Counted from the first letter of the stretch, positions 34,655 through 45,686 are shown. The stretch: DNA of 64,000 bases from Rhodoferax aquaticus (GCF_006974105.1 NZ_CP036282.1:2914001-2978000), one strand, 5' to 3'. Notes: a model not told the origin generated them from the sequence alone. Numbers and translations are program-made.

Positions 34655-35921
34655 AACGCAAAGCCTCTGCGGGGTTAACTTGGGACGCACGCCAGCTGGG
34701 GTACAGCGTGGCCACAAAGGCCAGCACCAGCGCAATGACCGCAATGGGCACGATGTCGCCCTGCTGCGGGTCGCTCGGCATGCGGCTGATCAGGTAAATG
34801 TCTTTGGGCAAAAAGCTGGCCCCCAAGGCCTGTTCTAGCGCGGGCACGATCACGTCAATGTTGTAGGCAATGCCCAGCCCCAACAGCAGCCCGGCCAAGG
34901 TGCCAATCACCCCAACCATGGCACCTTGCACCACAAAAATGCCCATGATGCTGCCGGGGCTTGCGCCCAGGGTGCGCAGGATGGCAATGTCAGCCCGCTT
35001 GTCGGTCACCGTCATCACCAAGGTACTCACCAAGTTGAATGCGGCCACCGCCACGATGAGCGTGAGGATGATGAACATCATGCGTTTTTCTACCTGCACG
35101 GCAGCAAACCATGTGCGGTTTTGGCGGGTCCAGTCGCGCAGGTACAGGTCGCCTGTCATGGTGCGGCTTAGCTCTTCGGCCACTTGGCGGGCTTGGTGCA
35201 GGTCGTGCAGCTTCAGGCGTATGCCCGATGGGCCTTCCAAGCGGAACACTTTGGCCGCATCTTGCCAATGCACAAAGGCCATGGCCGAGTCGTACTCGTA
35301 GTGGCCTGAGTCAAACAGTCCCACCACCGACATTTGCTTCAAGCGCGGCACCACACCGGCGGGGGTGACTTGGCCACTGGGAGCTACCAAGGTCACTTTG
35401 TCGCCCTCGCGCACGCCCAGGCTGCGGGCCAGCTCTGCGCCCAGCACCACACCAAACTCGCCAGGCACCAGCTTGCTCAGCACGCCCGATTGGGCTGCGC
35501 TCGACAAGTCGGTGACTTCATGCTCCAAGGCGGGGTCAATACCACGCACCATGACGCCTTTCATATCTTCACCGCGCGCCAGCAGGGCTTGGGCCGCTAT
35601 AAAAGGTGCAGCACCCATCACTTGTGGGTTGGCCTTGGCTTGGGCGATGGTTTGGCTCACATCGGCCAAGGCTTGGCCGCCTGCAGCGTAGATTTCGATG
35701 TGCGACACCACACCCAGCATGCGGTCACGCACTTCCTTTTGAAAGCCGTTCATCACGCTCAGCACAATGATGAGCGCTGCCACCCCCAGCGCAATGCCCA
35801 GCATGGACACGCCCGAGATGAACGAGATAAACCCATTGCGCCGCGTAGACCGGCCTGCACGCGTGTAGCGCCAGCCAATCAAAAGTTCGTAAGGAATGTG
35901 CTGAAGAAAAGGAATTTTCAT
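34647..35921 (-). CDS. lolC: Lipoprotein-releasing system permease, LolC/LolE family
   Basis: 424 residues with the LolC/E layout: an N-terminal [43 protein letters not shown] segment containing TM1, a large periplasmic domain (about 50-275), and three C-terminal membrane segments (about 280-305, 325-355 and 385-408) with NPAEALRYE at the end. A single gene rather than separate lolC and lolE is present, so it may act as a homodimer (LolF-like). Forms an operon with lolD. Confidence 0.92.
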   Translation of the reverse strand: MKIPFLQHIPYELLIGWRYTRAGRSTRRNGFISFISGVSMLGIALGVAALIIVLSVMNGFQKEVRDRMLGVVSHIEIYAAGGQALADVSQTIAQAKANPQVMGAAPFIAAQALLARGEDMKGVMVRGIDPALEHEVTDLSSAAQSGVLSKLVPGEFGVVLGAELARSLGVREGDKVTLVAPSGQVTPAGVVPRLKQMSVVGLFDSGHYEYDSAMAFVHWQDAAKVFRLEGPSGIRLKLHDLHQARQVAEELSRTMTGDLYLRDWTRQNRTWFAAVQVEKRMMFIILTLIVAVAAFNLVSTLVMTVTDKRADIAILRTLGASPGSIMGIFVVQGAMVGVIGTLAGLLLGLGIAYNIDVIVPALEQALGASFLPKDIYLISRMPSDPQQGDIVPIAVIALVLAFVATLYPSWRASQVNPAEALRYE

Positions 35922-36046
35922 GGGCGTATGTGAGAGGTGCGCAATGGTAAGCGGGATTGGCCTGCCGGTTTGTTAGCCAGTGCCCGCAGGGGATTGGCTA
36001 TGCTGCAGCTCTGATAAACATCTTTCCCCCTACCGCAGTTTGCACC

Positions 36047-36475
36047 ATGGACATTAGCCTCAAAGTGTTTCAACCCAGCGACTATGACGCTGCCATCGCC
36101 CTGTGGCACACATCGAGCACCCCTATCAACACGTCTGACGAGCGCGGCCCCATCGAGCGTTTTTTGCAAAGGAACGAGGGCTTGAGCTATGCCGCCTACC
36201 AAGGGCATGCGCTAGTGGGCACCATTTTGTGTGGCCACGATGGGCGCCGCGGGTTTATCCACCACTTGGTCGTGTCGCCCGCCTGCAAACGCCGGGGTGT
36301 GGGCAAGCAGTTGCTGCACGCTGGACTGGCGGGTCTGCAGGCACAGGCCATCCCCATGTGCCATGTATTGGTGTTCAAAACTAATGCACAAGGCTTGGGC
36401 TTTTGGGCCGCCGTGTCCGCCAAGCAGCGCGACGAGTTTGCGCTGTTCTCGCTGGAAACAGGCGTGGCACGCTAG
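36047..36475 (+). CDS. GNAT-family N-acetyltransferase
   Basis: 142 residues starting at ATG 36047, where the fold begins (ISLKVFQPSDYDAAIALW). The acetyl-CoA motif A is VSPACKRRGVGKQLLHA, with GTILCGHDGRRGFIHHLVV preceding it. The acceptor is unknown. It is divergent from lolC and upstream of a second, only distantly related GNAT gene. Confidence 0.8.
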   Translation: MDISLKVFQPSDYDAAIALWHTSSTPINTSDERGPIERFLQRNEGLSYAAYQGHALVGTILCGHDGRRGFIHHLVVSPACKRRGVGKQLLHAGLAGLQAQAIPMCHVLVFKTNAQGLGFWAAVSAKQRDEFALFSLETGVAR

Positions 36476-36526
36476 GCCCCCCCCTCTTGCGAGAATGGTA
36501 AGCTGGCTGCACACCACCCTAGCCCC

Positions 36527-37042
36527 ATGCCCACGTTCATCACTGCCACGCAAGCGCACGACTGGCCCGCGCTGAAATCTGTGCGACTGCAATCGTTGCG
36601 CGAAGCACCGCGCGCCTTTCTTTTGACCCTACAAGACGCCGCCCAATACTCAGACCTCGATTGGCAAATGCGCGCGGCGCACCAAACGCCACCCAAGTAC
36701 TTCATCGCGCATGACGGCGCAACGCCCGTAGGAATGTGCGGCGCGGTTCTCCAAGAACGCGAAGTGCTGGTGGTGGCTATGTGGGTGGCACCGTCGCACA
36801 GAGGCCAAGGGCTGGGCAAGCGGCTCATTCAGGCGGTCGTGGACTATGCGCGCAGCGTGCATGCCGATGCGCTGACTCTGCTGGTGGCGGCCGCAAACAC
36901 CCAAGCGCGCCAGCTTTACCAATCAGCTGGCTTTACCGAAGCTGCCGATGCAATGGAACCCAACCCCAGCGACCCCGGGCTTAACTTGCACAGCATGCGC
37001 CTATCCATTTCACAGGACAATTCGGCCCCATGCACCTCCTGA
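36527..37042 (+). CDS. GNAT-family N-acetyltransferase
   Basis: 171 residues: N-terminal ITATQAHDWPALKSVRLQSL, motif A VAPSHRGQGLGKRLIQAVVDYA, and the C-terminal ANTQARQLYQSAGFTEA typical of GNAT enzymes. Acceptor unknown. It overlaps the next gene by 13 bp, indicating co-translation with the hypothetical gene and recJ. Confidence 0.85.
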   Translation: MPTFITATQAHDWPALKSVRLQSLREAPRAFLLTLQDAAQYSDLDWQMRAAHQTPPKYFIAHDGATPVGMCGAVLQEREVLVVAMWVAPSHRGQGLGKRLIQAVVDYARSVHADALTLLVAAANTQARQLYQSAGFTEAADAMEPNPSDPGLNLHSMRLSISQDNSAPCTS

Positions 37043-37974
37043 TTCCTTATGCAGCCCCAGATAGCGACGCATGCCGTGCCGCTATGGCGCAGCTACAGCT
37101 GCCCCAATTGACGGCGCTGCTGCGTGTGCTCTCGCCCCTGCCCGCTGTGCAACTGGCGCCTGAGAGCCTCTGCGCCGTTGCCGAGCACGTGCAAGCAAGG
37201 GCCATGGGCATGCCAGCCGACGATGGCCTGATCCCGTGGGCGGCTTGGGACGCGCAGCGCTTGGGCCTCACGTCCGGCAAGCCTTCAGCAGCCTGGGCGC
37301 ACATTACGCCCTGCCACTGGCAAATTCATGCCGACCATGTGTCTATGGCCGCGCCTGAGGACTTGGGCTTGAGCGACGAAGAGTCCAGCGCCTTTATGGC
37401 TGCTATGCAAGCCTACTTTTTGGAAGATGGCATCCGCCTGCACCCCTTCACCACCAACACCTGGCTGGCCGAGGGCGAGGTGTTCAAGCGACTGCCCACG
37501 GCCAGCGTGGAGCGGGTACACGGCAAGTCGGTGGATGCGTGGATGCCCCGCCAAGCGCAGGCCAAAACGCTGCGCCGTTTGCAAAATGAAATGCAAATGC
37601 TGCTCTACACCCACCCCTTGAACGACGCCCGCAGTGCGCGCCGGCAAGCCATCGTGAACTCGTTTTGGGTCAGCGGCACCGGTGATCTGCCAGCGCACGC
37701 GAACGTCCAAGCGCAAGCCGTGCGCGTGGTGGACACCCTACGCCGCCCTGCCCAGCAAGACCACGCGCAAGCTTGGCTGGCTGCTTGGCATACCCTAGAC
37801 GCGCAAGAGCTGGCACCGCTGCTGGCCGCTGCACAAAGCGGCCAAGCCGTGCAGCTCACCATGTGTGGCGAGCTAAGCGCCCACAGCTACAGCACCCAGC
37901 CCCTGAGCGCCTGGGCCCGCCTCGCCCGCACTTGGCGCACCCCCAAGACCTTATCGATTTTGCAAAGCCTATGA
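37030..37974 (+). CDS. Conserved hypothetical protein upstream of recJ
   Basis: 314 residues, soluble, with no signal peptide or membrane segment. Conserved-looking parts include MHLLIPYAAPDSDACRAAM at the start, HITPCHWQIHADHVSMAAPE (about 90-110), LHPFTTNTWLAEG, and MQMLLYTHPLNDARSARRQ plus FWVSGTGDLP. I recall relatives in this position in other Burkholderiales under misleading phosphoglycerate-mutase labels, but no catalytic signature of that enzyme is seen. It overlaps recJ by ATGA. Confidence 0.7.
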   Translation: MHLLIPYAAPDSDACRAAMAQLQLPQLTALLRVLSPLPAVQLAPESLCAVAEHVQARAMGMPADDGLIPWAAWDAQRLGLTSGKPSAAWAHITPCHWQIHADHVSMAAPEDLGLSDEESSAFMAAMQAYFLEDGIRLHPFTTNTWLAEGEVFKRLPTASVERVHGKSVDAWMPRQAQAKTLRRLQNEMQMLLYTHPLNDARSARRQAIVNSFWVSGTGDLPAHANVQAQAVRVVDTLRRPAQQDHAQAWLAAWHTLDAQELAPLLAAAQSGQAVQLTMCGELSAHSYSTQPLSAWARLARTWRTPKTLSILQSL

Positions 37975-39764
37975 ACATTATTCCCCGTGACATTCCTCCC
38001 CGTAGCGTGTGGGCGCTTGAGCAAGCGGGTGTGCACCCGCTCTTGGCGCGGCTGTACGCCGCACGGGGCGTCACTAGCAACGAAGAACTGAACGACGCCC
38101 TGGCCAAACTGCTGCCGCCCACCACCCTGCTAGGGGCCGACCGCGCAGCCGTCTTGCTAGCCGATGCTATTGCTAACAACTTGCGCCTGTGCGTAGTGGC
38201 GGACTACGACTGCGACGGCGCCACCGCATGCGCCGTGGCCGTGCGCGGCCTGCGTTTGCTGGGCGCCAAGCATGTGAGCTACCTGGTGCCAGACCGCGTG
38301 GTGGATGGCTATGGCCTGACCGCCCCGATTGCCCAGCGCGTGAAGGACCAAGGCGCTGATGTACTGATTACCGTAGACAACGGCATTGCCAGCCTAGACG
38401 GCGTGGCCCATGCCAAGCGCCTGGGCCTGCAGGTGCTGGTGACCGACCACCACTTGCCGGCAGCAGCACCGTCGCCGGGCCGCCCCCAGGCGGGGCACGC
38501 CCCCTCGGGGGGCAGTGAGGACACGGCAGTGCCGAACGTGGGGGCCGTTTTGCTCCCAGATGCAGATGTGATCGTCAACCCCAACCAACCCGGCTGCCCA
38601 TTTGAGAGCAAGTCCATCGCAGGCGTGGGGGTCATGTTTTACGTGCTGATGGCACTGCGCAGCGAACTGCGCCAGCGTGGCGTGTTTGATGCCGCCAGCC
38701 AACCCAAGTTAGACGTCCTGCTGCCGCTGGTGGCGCTGGGCACCGTGGCCGATGTGGTGAAGCTGGATGCCAACAACCGCCGCATCGTGGCCCAAGGCCT
38801 CAAACGCGTGCGCGCGCTGGCTATGCCTGCGGGACTAGCTAGTCTTTTTATAGCAGCTGGACGCAAGGCGAATGTCGCCACCACCTTTGACTTTGGCTTT
38901 GCCTTGGGGCCACGCATCAATGCCGCAGGCCGCTTGAGCGACATGACCTTGGGCATTGAATGCTTGCTGACCGACGATGCTGGGCGTGCCGACGAATTGG
39001 CCAAGGCACTAGACAACATCAACCGCGAGCGCCGTGTCATTGAAGGCGATATGCGCGAGCAAGCCATGCACATTGTGGAAGGCTTGTTTGACGAGGGCGA
39101 CGAGCCGCCACCGGCCGTTTGCGTGTTTGACCCCGACTTCCACGAAGGTGTGGTGGGCATTGTGGCCAGCCGCATCAAAGACAAGTTGCACCGCCCCAGC
39201 TTTGTGTTTGCCGCCAGCGCCGCACCGGGCAAAGAACATGAGCTCAAGGGCTCGGGCCGGTCCATCCCCGGCTTTCATTTGCGCGACGCACTCGACTTGG
39301 TAGCCAAGCGCTACCCCGGCGTGCTGCTGCGCTTTGGCGGCCACGCCATGGCCGCAGGATGCACCATTGCCGAAGAGCACTTTGACGACTTTGAACAAGG
39401 CCTGAACGAAGTCGCCCAAGAGTGGTTAGACGAAGCCACCCTCACCCGCCGCCTAGAAACCGACGGCCCCTTGGCCCCTGAGTACCGCCGGGTCGACCTG
39501 GTGGACACCTTGCACAAAGAAGTGTGGGGCCAAGGCTTTGCAGCCCCCACGTTTAGCGAAGAGTTGGAAGTGGTGTCGCAGCGCTTGGTGGGCGAAAAGC
39601 ATTTGGCGCTCAAGCTCAAGCACCAAGGCGAGCCGGTAGACGGCATTTGGTTTGGCCACACAGACCCCCTGCCCCCCAAAGTGACGCTGGCCTTTCGCTT
39701 AGACGCAGACGAATGGCAAGGCGTGCGCAAAGTGAAGTTTCTGATTGAAGGCGCAGATATTTGA
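37971..39764 (+). CDS. recJ: Single-stranded-DNA-specific exonuclease RecJ
   Basis: 597 residues; 5'-3' ssDNA exonuclease of recombination and mismatch repair. DHH-family motifs: VVADYDCDGATACAV (metal-binding Asp), TVDNGIAS, TDHHLP, VALGTVADVVKL, and DHHA1 motifs GSGRSIPGFHLRDAL and FGGHAMAAG. Start ATG 37971 overlaps the upstream stop by ATGA. Between DHHLP and LPDADVIVNPN there is an extra segment of about 28 residues absent from E. coli RecJ, encoded by a GC-rich palindromic insertion; the frame stays intact. Confidence 0.95.
   Translation: MNIIPRDIPPRSVWALEQAGVHPLLARLYAARGVTSNEELNDALAKLLPPTTLLGADRAAVLLADAIANNLRLCVVADYDCDGATACAVAVRGLRLLGAKHVSYLVPDRVVDGYGLTAPIAQRVKDQGADVLITVDNGIASLDGVAHAKRLGLQVLVTDHHLPAAAPSPGRPQAGHAPSGGSEDTAVPNVGAVLLPDADVIVNPNQPGCPFESKSIAGVGVMFYVLMALRSELRQRGVFDAASQPKLDVLLPLVALGTVADVVKLDANNRRIVAQGLKRVRALAMPAGLASLFIAAGRKANVATTFDFGFALGPRINAAGRLSDMTLGIECLLTDDAGRADELAKALDNINRERRVIEGDMREQAMHIVEGLFDEGDEPPPAVCVFDPDFHEGVVGIVASRIKDKLHRPSFVFAASAAPGKEHELKGSGRSIPGFHLRDALDLVAKRYPGVLLRFGGHAMAAGCTIAEEHFDDFEQGLNEVAQEWLDEATLTRRLETDGPLAPEYRRVDLVDTLHKEVWGQGFAAPTFSEELEVVSQRLVGEKHLALKLKHQGEPVDGIWFGHTDPLPPKVTLAFRLDADEWQGVRKVKFLIEGADI
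38467..38552. repeat. GC-rich palindromic element inserted in frame in recJ
   Basis: Three consecutive inverted repeats: CCGCC-CCCA-GGCGG, GCCCCC-TC-GGGGGC and CGGCA-GTGCCG, followed by GTGGGGGC. The translation (PGRPQAGHAPSGGSEDTAV) is low-complexity Pro/Gly/Ser, with no counterpart in E. coli RecJ. The layout resembles an intergenic REP-like repeat family that I recall from Comamonadaceae genomes. No second copy is seen in this window. Confidence 0.7.
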
Positions 39765-39783
39765 ATTCAGGGGAAAAGTGCCT

Positions 39784-39829
39784 GTTGCGCCCATGGAATA
39801 AGCGCAAGCAGCTACACAAACCATAGCAA
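39784..39829 (-). repeat. Dispersed intergenic palindromic repeat, copy R4 (inverted)
   Basis: On the minus strand it reads TTGCTATGGTTTGTGTAGCTG, then CTTGCGCTTATTCCATGGGCGC, matching the order of elements in R1, R3 and R5. Located directly after recJ. Confidence 0.55.
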
Positions 39830-39852
39830 CAAAACCACCATAGGGAGAAGCA

Positions 39853-40035
39853 ATGCCACACCCCCGTGAACACCTCAGCGCCGCAGCTATAGCGGCCATG
39901 CCCAGCCCCGCTACGGCGCACCCGCTCAACCCCAACTCGGTACGCCTCAAAAAGTCATTGGGCGATGCTGTGGGCTTGACGCAAATGGGGGGGGCACCTG
40001 ATCACCGTGCCCCCGGGGCGGTGCCACTGCCTTAA
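39853..40035 (+). pseudogene. Remnant of a cupin-domain gene, frameshifted and truncated
   Basis: The first 45 residues contain HPLNPNSVRLKKSLGDAVGLTQMG, an N-terminus I associate with small cupin proteins. At a run of eight G (about 39986-39993) the frame shifts: the current frame reads APDHRAPGAV, while the alternative frame reads HLITVPPGR, as expected for a continuing cupin. The remaining barrel is missing. A single-base change in the homopolymer followed by deletion explains the remains. Confidence 0.6.
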
Positions 40036-40050
40036 CTCAAGCGACAGAGT

Positions 40051-40851
40051 TCACTCCGATTGCATACCGTATTTTTTGTAGATCTTTTTGCGTGCGCCAC
40101 TCGACGTGACTTTGGCAAGTGCCAGATTGAACTCATGGGCCAGCGCTTCTGCCCGGGGCCAGTTTTTTGAGAAAGCCAAATACATGGGCAACTCGGTGCC
40201 AATGAGCGTGGGCATGTGGTCTATGCCAGTCAGGTCTGTGGCATGGGTTTTGATGAGGTATTGGCACACACTAAGTTCGCAAATAACTACATCGACAACC
40301 CCTCTTTGCAGGCCTTTCAGGCTAGACAAATCAGCAGAGGCCCCATACGACGGCACCACCGCTTTGAACTGCTTGGCCTGCACGGCTTGAGTGAATACCT
40401 CAGGGTAAGCAAAACCCGCCGATATACCAACGGTGTAGGCGCTCAAATCTGCCAACGACTGCCATTGCAGGGCTTGGCTCTTGCGCTTGAAGAACACCAT
40501 TTTGGAACTGCTAATGGGGTCTGAAAACACAAAGTTTTGCATACGCTCCGGGGTTTTGATCACGCTGTAAATAGCGGCGAACTCTCCCTTGGCCCCCTGC
40601 TGCTCTACCCGCGCCCACGGTTGAATACGGATACTGGCGCTCAGTTGCATGCGCTCGAATGCGGCTTGGATGACTTCGGTATCTGCGCCGGTTGCCATGC
40701 CTTGGGCGTCAGCAAACTCAAACGGGGGCCAATCGGTTGCGGCCAAAGGCAAGGTCTGCGCTAAAGCACTAAGCCCACATGTTTGTAGCGCAGCACACAG
40801 AAGCCAGCGCGCGGCAGACTGAGTTACTGATGCCAAGCTCAATGTGTCCAT
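40051..40851 (-). CDS. Periplasmic amino-acid-type substrate-binding protein (SBP family 3)
   Basis: 266 residues (274 if the upstream ATG 40875 is used) with a signal peptide ending near ALA-QT. Family features: LPLAATDWPPFEFADAQGMATGADTEVIQAAF, FSDPISSSKMVFF and YTVGISAGFAYPEV. It ends KKIYKKYGMQ. No transporter genes are adjacent; such orphan family-3 receptors often act as sensors or partner with remote permeases. Ligand unknown. Confidence 0.8.
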   Translation of the reverse strand: MDTLSLASVTQSAARWLLCAALQTCGLSALAQTLPLAATDWPPFEFADAQGMATGADTEVIQAAFERMQLSASIRIQPWARVEQQGAKGEFAAIYSVIKTPERMQNFVFSDPISSSKMVFFKRKSQALQWQSLADLSAYTVGISAGFAYPEVFTQAVQAKQFKAVVPSYGASADLSSLKGLQRGVVDVVICELSVCQYLIKTHATDLTGIDHMPTLIGTELPMYLAFSKNWPRAEALAHEFNLALAKVTSSGARKKIYKKYGMQSE

Positions 40852-40981
40852 AAGTCTCTGTGCGTGACGCGGCATGGTCTACGACCAGTGCTTGAGCGCC
40901 CTCAATAAAGTACGTATTGGGCGCCAAAACCTCGCCTTCTGCAAGCAGGTTTTCGCACACACCGACTGGGTCGCACGAGGT

Positions 40982-41542
40982 CTATTGCGAGGGAACCGGC
41001 ACAGCGTTGCTCAACACTTCGCTAGTGGTCAGCACCCGTAGCACCCGGCCCGCGGGCGGAGCTAAATGGGTCCACACCCAGTTGTGGTGGGTGACGATGG
41101 CCTGGGCACTGAGGTGGGGCCGATCTCCTGTGGTGTGGCCGTCGGCCAATGCCGTGACATCAAAGCCCGCAGACAGGGCCGCGCGCACGGTGCTGTCCAC
41201 ACAAAACTCAGTTGCCATGCCGCTGATGGTGATGTGACCCACGCCCAACCCCTGCAAAAGAGCGGATAGCGTGGTCTGCACGAAGGAATCGCAAGCCGAT
41301 TTGTCCACCACATGGTCCGTGGGCAGCACTGGCAAACGTGCATCAATTTGCCAGCCTGGGCTGCCCACAGGTGCCTCTTCATTCTTGTGGCGCACAAATA
41401 CCACGGCGTCGCCACGCGCACGGTAGTGCTGCGCTACTTGGTTGATGCGCGCCAACACGCCCTCCAAATCAAAGCGCCCGGCGCTGGGCTGCAGCCACTC
41501 GGTTTGCATATCGATGACAAGGAGCGCGTTTTTGGTTTGCAT
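40982..41542 (-). CDS. Isochorismatase-family cysteine hydrolase
   Basis: 186 residues from ATG 41542. The catalytic triad is visible: Asp in ALLVIDMQTEW, Lys in DHVVDKSACDSF, and Cys in GMATEFCVDSTVRAAL. Family members hydrolyse isochorismate, nicotinamide, N-carbamoylsarcosine or ureidoacrylate; the substrate here cannot be read from sequence. The next gene is divergent. Confidence 0.88.
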   Translation of the reverse strand: MQTKNALLVIDMQTEWLQPSAGRFDLEGVLARINQVAQHYRARGDAVVFVRHKNEEAPVGSPGWQIDARLPVLPTDHVVDKSACDSFVQTTLSALLQGLGVGHITISGMATEFCVDSTVRAALSAGFDVTALADGHTTGDRPHLSAQAIVTHHNWVWTHLAPPAGRVLRVLTTSEVLSNAVPVPSQ

Positions 41543-41643
41543 AGGGTTTGCGGGGTGATAGACACGGGCACAGGGTATAAACAGTGACGGTATCGTAGTT
41601 GACGGGCCGTCAACGTTTTTGCCCACCTTGCCACACCTCAGCC

Positions 41644-42024
41644 ATGCCCCACTTCACCCTAGAACACACCACCAACCTGCCAGCCCTGGACGCCCAAGCG
41701 CTGCTGCGGGCTGCCAACCAAGCCCTGTTTGCCTCGGGGCAGTTTGGCGCGGAGATTGACATCAAAAGCCGTGCGATTCCTTTGGAAGCATTTGCCGTAG
41801 GCACAGCAGGCGATGGCTTGCGTGGCTTTATCCACGGCAAGCTGGCGATTCTGAGTGGCCGTAATGCGGAGATCAAACGCCAGTTGTCCGAGGCGGTACT
41901 TGCAGCCATTGAGGCCCAGTACTCTGTACCCGACCATATGGATGTGCAAATCAGCGTGGAAATTGTGGACCTTGACCGCGCTGCATACGCCAAAGCGGCG
42001 CACACCCGGCGCAGCGCGACCTAA
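41644..42024 (+). CDS. 5-carboxymethyl-2-hydroxymuconate isomerase (CHMI) family
   Basis: 126 residues from ATG 41644: MPHFTLEHTTNLPA carries the catalytic N-terminal Pro of the 4-OT-like superfamily, followed by GLRGFIHGKLAILSGRN and a C-terminal DHMDVQISVEIVDLD. CHMI acts in homoprotocatechuate degradation. No other hpa/hpc genes are near, so participation in that pathway is unproven. Confidence 0.83.
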   Translation: MPHFTLEHTTNLPALDAQALLRAANQALFASGQFGAEIDIKSRAIPLEAFAVGTAGDGLRGFIHGKLAILSGRNAEIKRQLSEAVLAAIEAQYSVPDHMDVQISVEIVDLDRAAYAKAAHTRRSAT

Positions 42025-42052
42025 ACAGAGGGTGCTTTGCGCGAGCGCCCCA

Positions 42053-43018
42053 CTACGCTACCAGGTAGTCAATCAGGGCTCGCGTTTTCAGAGGCAGATG
42101 CGGCCCCGGCGTGTACACCGCATACACCGTGCCGGTGTAGGGCTCACCCATCGCCCAATCGGGCAAGACATGATGGACCGCACCACTGGCCAGTGCCGCT
42201 TGCGCACTGAAGTCTGGCACCAAGCCTATGCCGCCATGGGCCTGGACCATGGCCATGATGGCCGCGCTGTTGTTCACCGCGGCGCGGCTGGCCACCTTGA
42301 CCTGCACGGTGTCGTCTAGTGCGACAGACTCCGAGCGCTTGCCCTTACCTTGGCCTGTGGCCTTGCCTTTGGGTGGCGTCTTGGCATCTGCGCCCTGCGC
42401 CAATGGGTGCAAGGTCCACGTGTCTCCATAGGCACCATAGCCTAGGTAGATGCAGGCGTGGGTTTGCAGGTCAGCGGGATGGGCGGGCACACCGTACGTA
42501 GCCAAGTAATCAGGGCTTGCCACCAGCACATAGCGCATGGCGCACACCGTGCGCGCTGCCAGCGTTGGGCTGAGCTCGCGCGAGATGCGAATGGCAAGGT
42601 CTACCCCGTCTTCCACCAAATCTACATTGCGGTCCACCAAGCTCAGCTGCACCGATACATCGGGGTAGCGTGCCAAAAATCCCGGCAATCGCGGGGCCAG
42701 CCATACCTGGCCAAACACCACGGGGGCGGTAAGCCGCACCAGGCCGTTAGGCCGCGCGCTGTAGCTGCCCGCCAGCGTATGCACTTCGCGCGCGGTTGAC
42801 AGCATGCGGGCGCACCCCGCGTAGACCTGCGCGCCCAGTTCGGTGAGTTTGATAGAGCGCGTGGTGCGCTGCAACAGCCGCCCACCTAGCTGCTGCTCTA
42901 GCCGCGTCACATGGCGACTCACTGCAGAGGTGGTGAGGCGCAATTGGCGTGCAGCAGCAGAAAACCCACCGCTGTCCACCACCTGCGAAAACACAGCCAT
43001 CTCGTTGAGCATTTCCAT
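42053..43018 (-). CDS. LysR-family transcriptional regulator
   Basis: 321 residues from ATG 43018 (SD AAGGAG, 7 bp). The N-terminal winged helix is FSQVVDSGGFSAAARQLRLTTSAVSRHVTRLEQQLGGRLL; the effector domain (about 90-300) is of the type-2 periplasmic-binding fold. An unusual Lys/Gly/Pro-rich insert, TPPKGKATGQGKGKRSES, lies in the effector domain at about residue 220. It is divergent from an EamA exporter, with a perfect LysR-type palindrome between them, so it probably regulates that gene. Confidence 0.9.
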   Translation of the reverse strand: MEMLNEMAVFSQVVDSGGFSAAARQLRLTTSAVSRHVTRLEQQLGGRLLQRTTRSIKLTELGAQVYAGCARMLSTAREVHTLAGSYSARPNGLVRLTAPVVFGQVWLAPRLPGFLARYPDVSVQLSLVDRNVDLVEDGVDLAIRISRELSPTLAARTVCAMRYVLVASPDYLATYGVPAHPADLQTHACIYLGYGAYGDTWTLHPLAQGADAKTPPKGKATGQGKGKRSESVALDDTVQVKVASRAAVNNSAAIMAMVQAHGGIGLVPDFSAQAALASGAVHHVLPDWAMGEPYTGTVYAVYTPGPHLPLKTRALIDYLVA

Positions 43019-43085
43019 GTAGTTCTCCTTGCCGTGGCCCGATTGGGGTACTGCAGCCTGCTGCACAAACCACAGCGGCGCGCTC

Positions 43086-43110
43086 AACTGTTGAATTTTT
43101 TACAACAGTT
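43086..43110. promoter_or_regulatory. LysR-type operator between the regulator and the EamA exporter
   Basis: AACTGTTG-N9-CAACAGTT is a perfect 8-bp inverted repeat that contains the T-N11-A motif of LysR-family binding sites. It lies 68 bp upstream of the regulator start and 80 bp upstream of the exporter start. Confidence 0.65.
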
Positions 43111-43189
43111 ATTTGATTATTTACCGAATTGTTATTCCATTCAAGGCAAACCATACTTGCGCCATCACCGCACAACAGCCTCTTCAACT

Positions 43190-45147
<1,958 letters not shown>

Positions 45148-45290
45148 GGACTAGCTGCACGCCGATGACTTTGTTCCGTTTCGCAAAACTTGTGTAATGT
45201 GTGTCATCTCTTGCAGCGGTTTGGTGCCTTGGAACGACCGACTTCGGGCACCCGCCCCTTTACTCCACCCTCCACCTCAAAGGGATCAAC

Positions 45291-45686
45291 TTGTTTTCTC
45301 ATATCTTTGTGGGCGTCAGTGACTTTGATCGGGCACTCGCTTTCTACGAGCCTTTGATGTCTGCCTTAGGTATTCAAGCGCGGTTTTGCGACACAAGCCG
45401 CCCGTGGGCAGGCTGGCATTCAGGCGACGGGGCTAGACCCCTGTTTCTCATGGGTGTGCCCCACAACCAGCAAGCGCACGATCCGGGCAATGGGCAAATG
45501 GTGGCATTTCTGGCACCGAATCGCGAGACGGTCAGAATTGTTTACGACACGGCCATAGCCAACGGGGGCTACTGCGAGGGCCTGCCAGGTCTGCGGCCTC
45601 AGTACCATGCCGACTACTACGGAGCCTATGTTCGCGACCCGGATGGCAACAAGCTCTGCTTTGTGTGCCACACACCAGAGGTCTAG
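45291..45686 (+). CDS. VOC (glyoxalase/dioxygenase) superfamily protein
   Basis: 131 residues when started at TTG 45291, giving FSHIFVGVSDFDRALAFYEPLMSALG, the usual N-terminus; AAAGGGA lies a few bases upstream. Further features are QMVAFLAPNRETVRIVYD and YYGAYVRDPDGNKLCFVCH, the metal-site end of the VOC module. Probably a small metal-dependent lyase, isomerase or resistance-type protein. A 90-bp longer start (45201) adds unrelated residues. Confidence 0.82.
   Translation: MFSHIFVGVSDFDRALAFYEPLMSALGIQARFCDTSRPWAGWHSGDGARPLFLMGVPHNQQAHDPGNGQMVAFLAPNRETVRIVYDTAIANGGYCEGLPGLRPQYHADYYGAYVRDPDGNKLCFVCHTPEV

Noticed and set aside
40769..40960. 63-codon minus-strand frame upstream of and overlapping the binding-protein gene
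   Set aside because: Readable sequence (ENLLAEGEVLAPNTYF) but no family recognised and it overlaps the signal peptide region of the family-3 receptor; could be a relic of a lost gene, not supportable.
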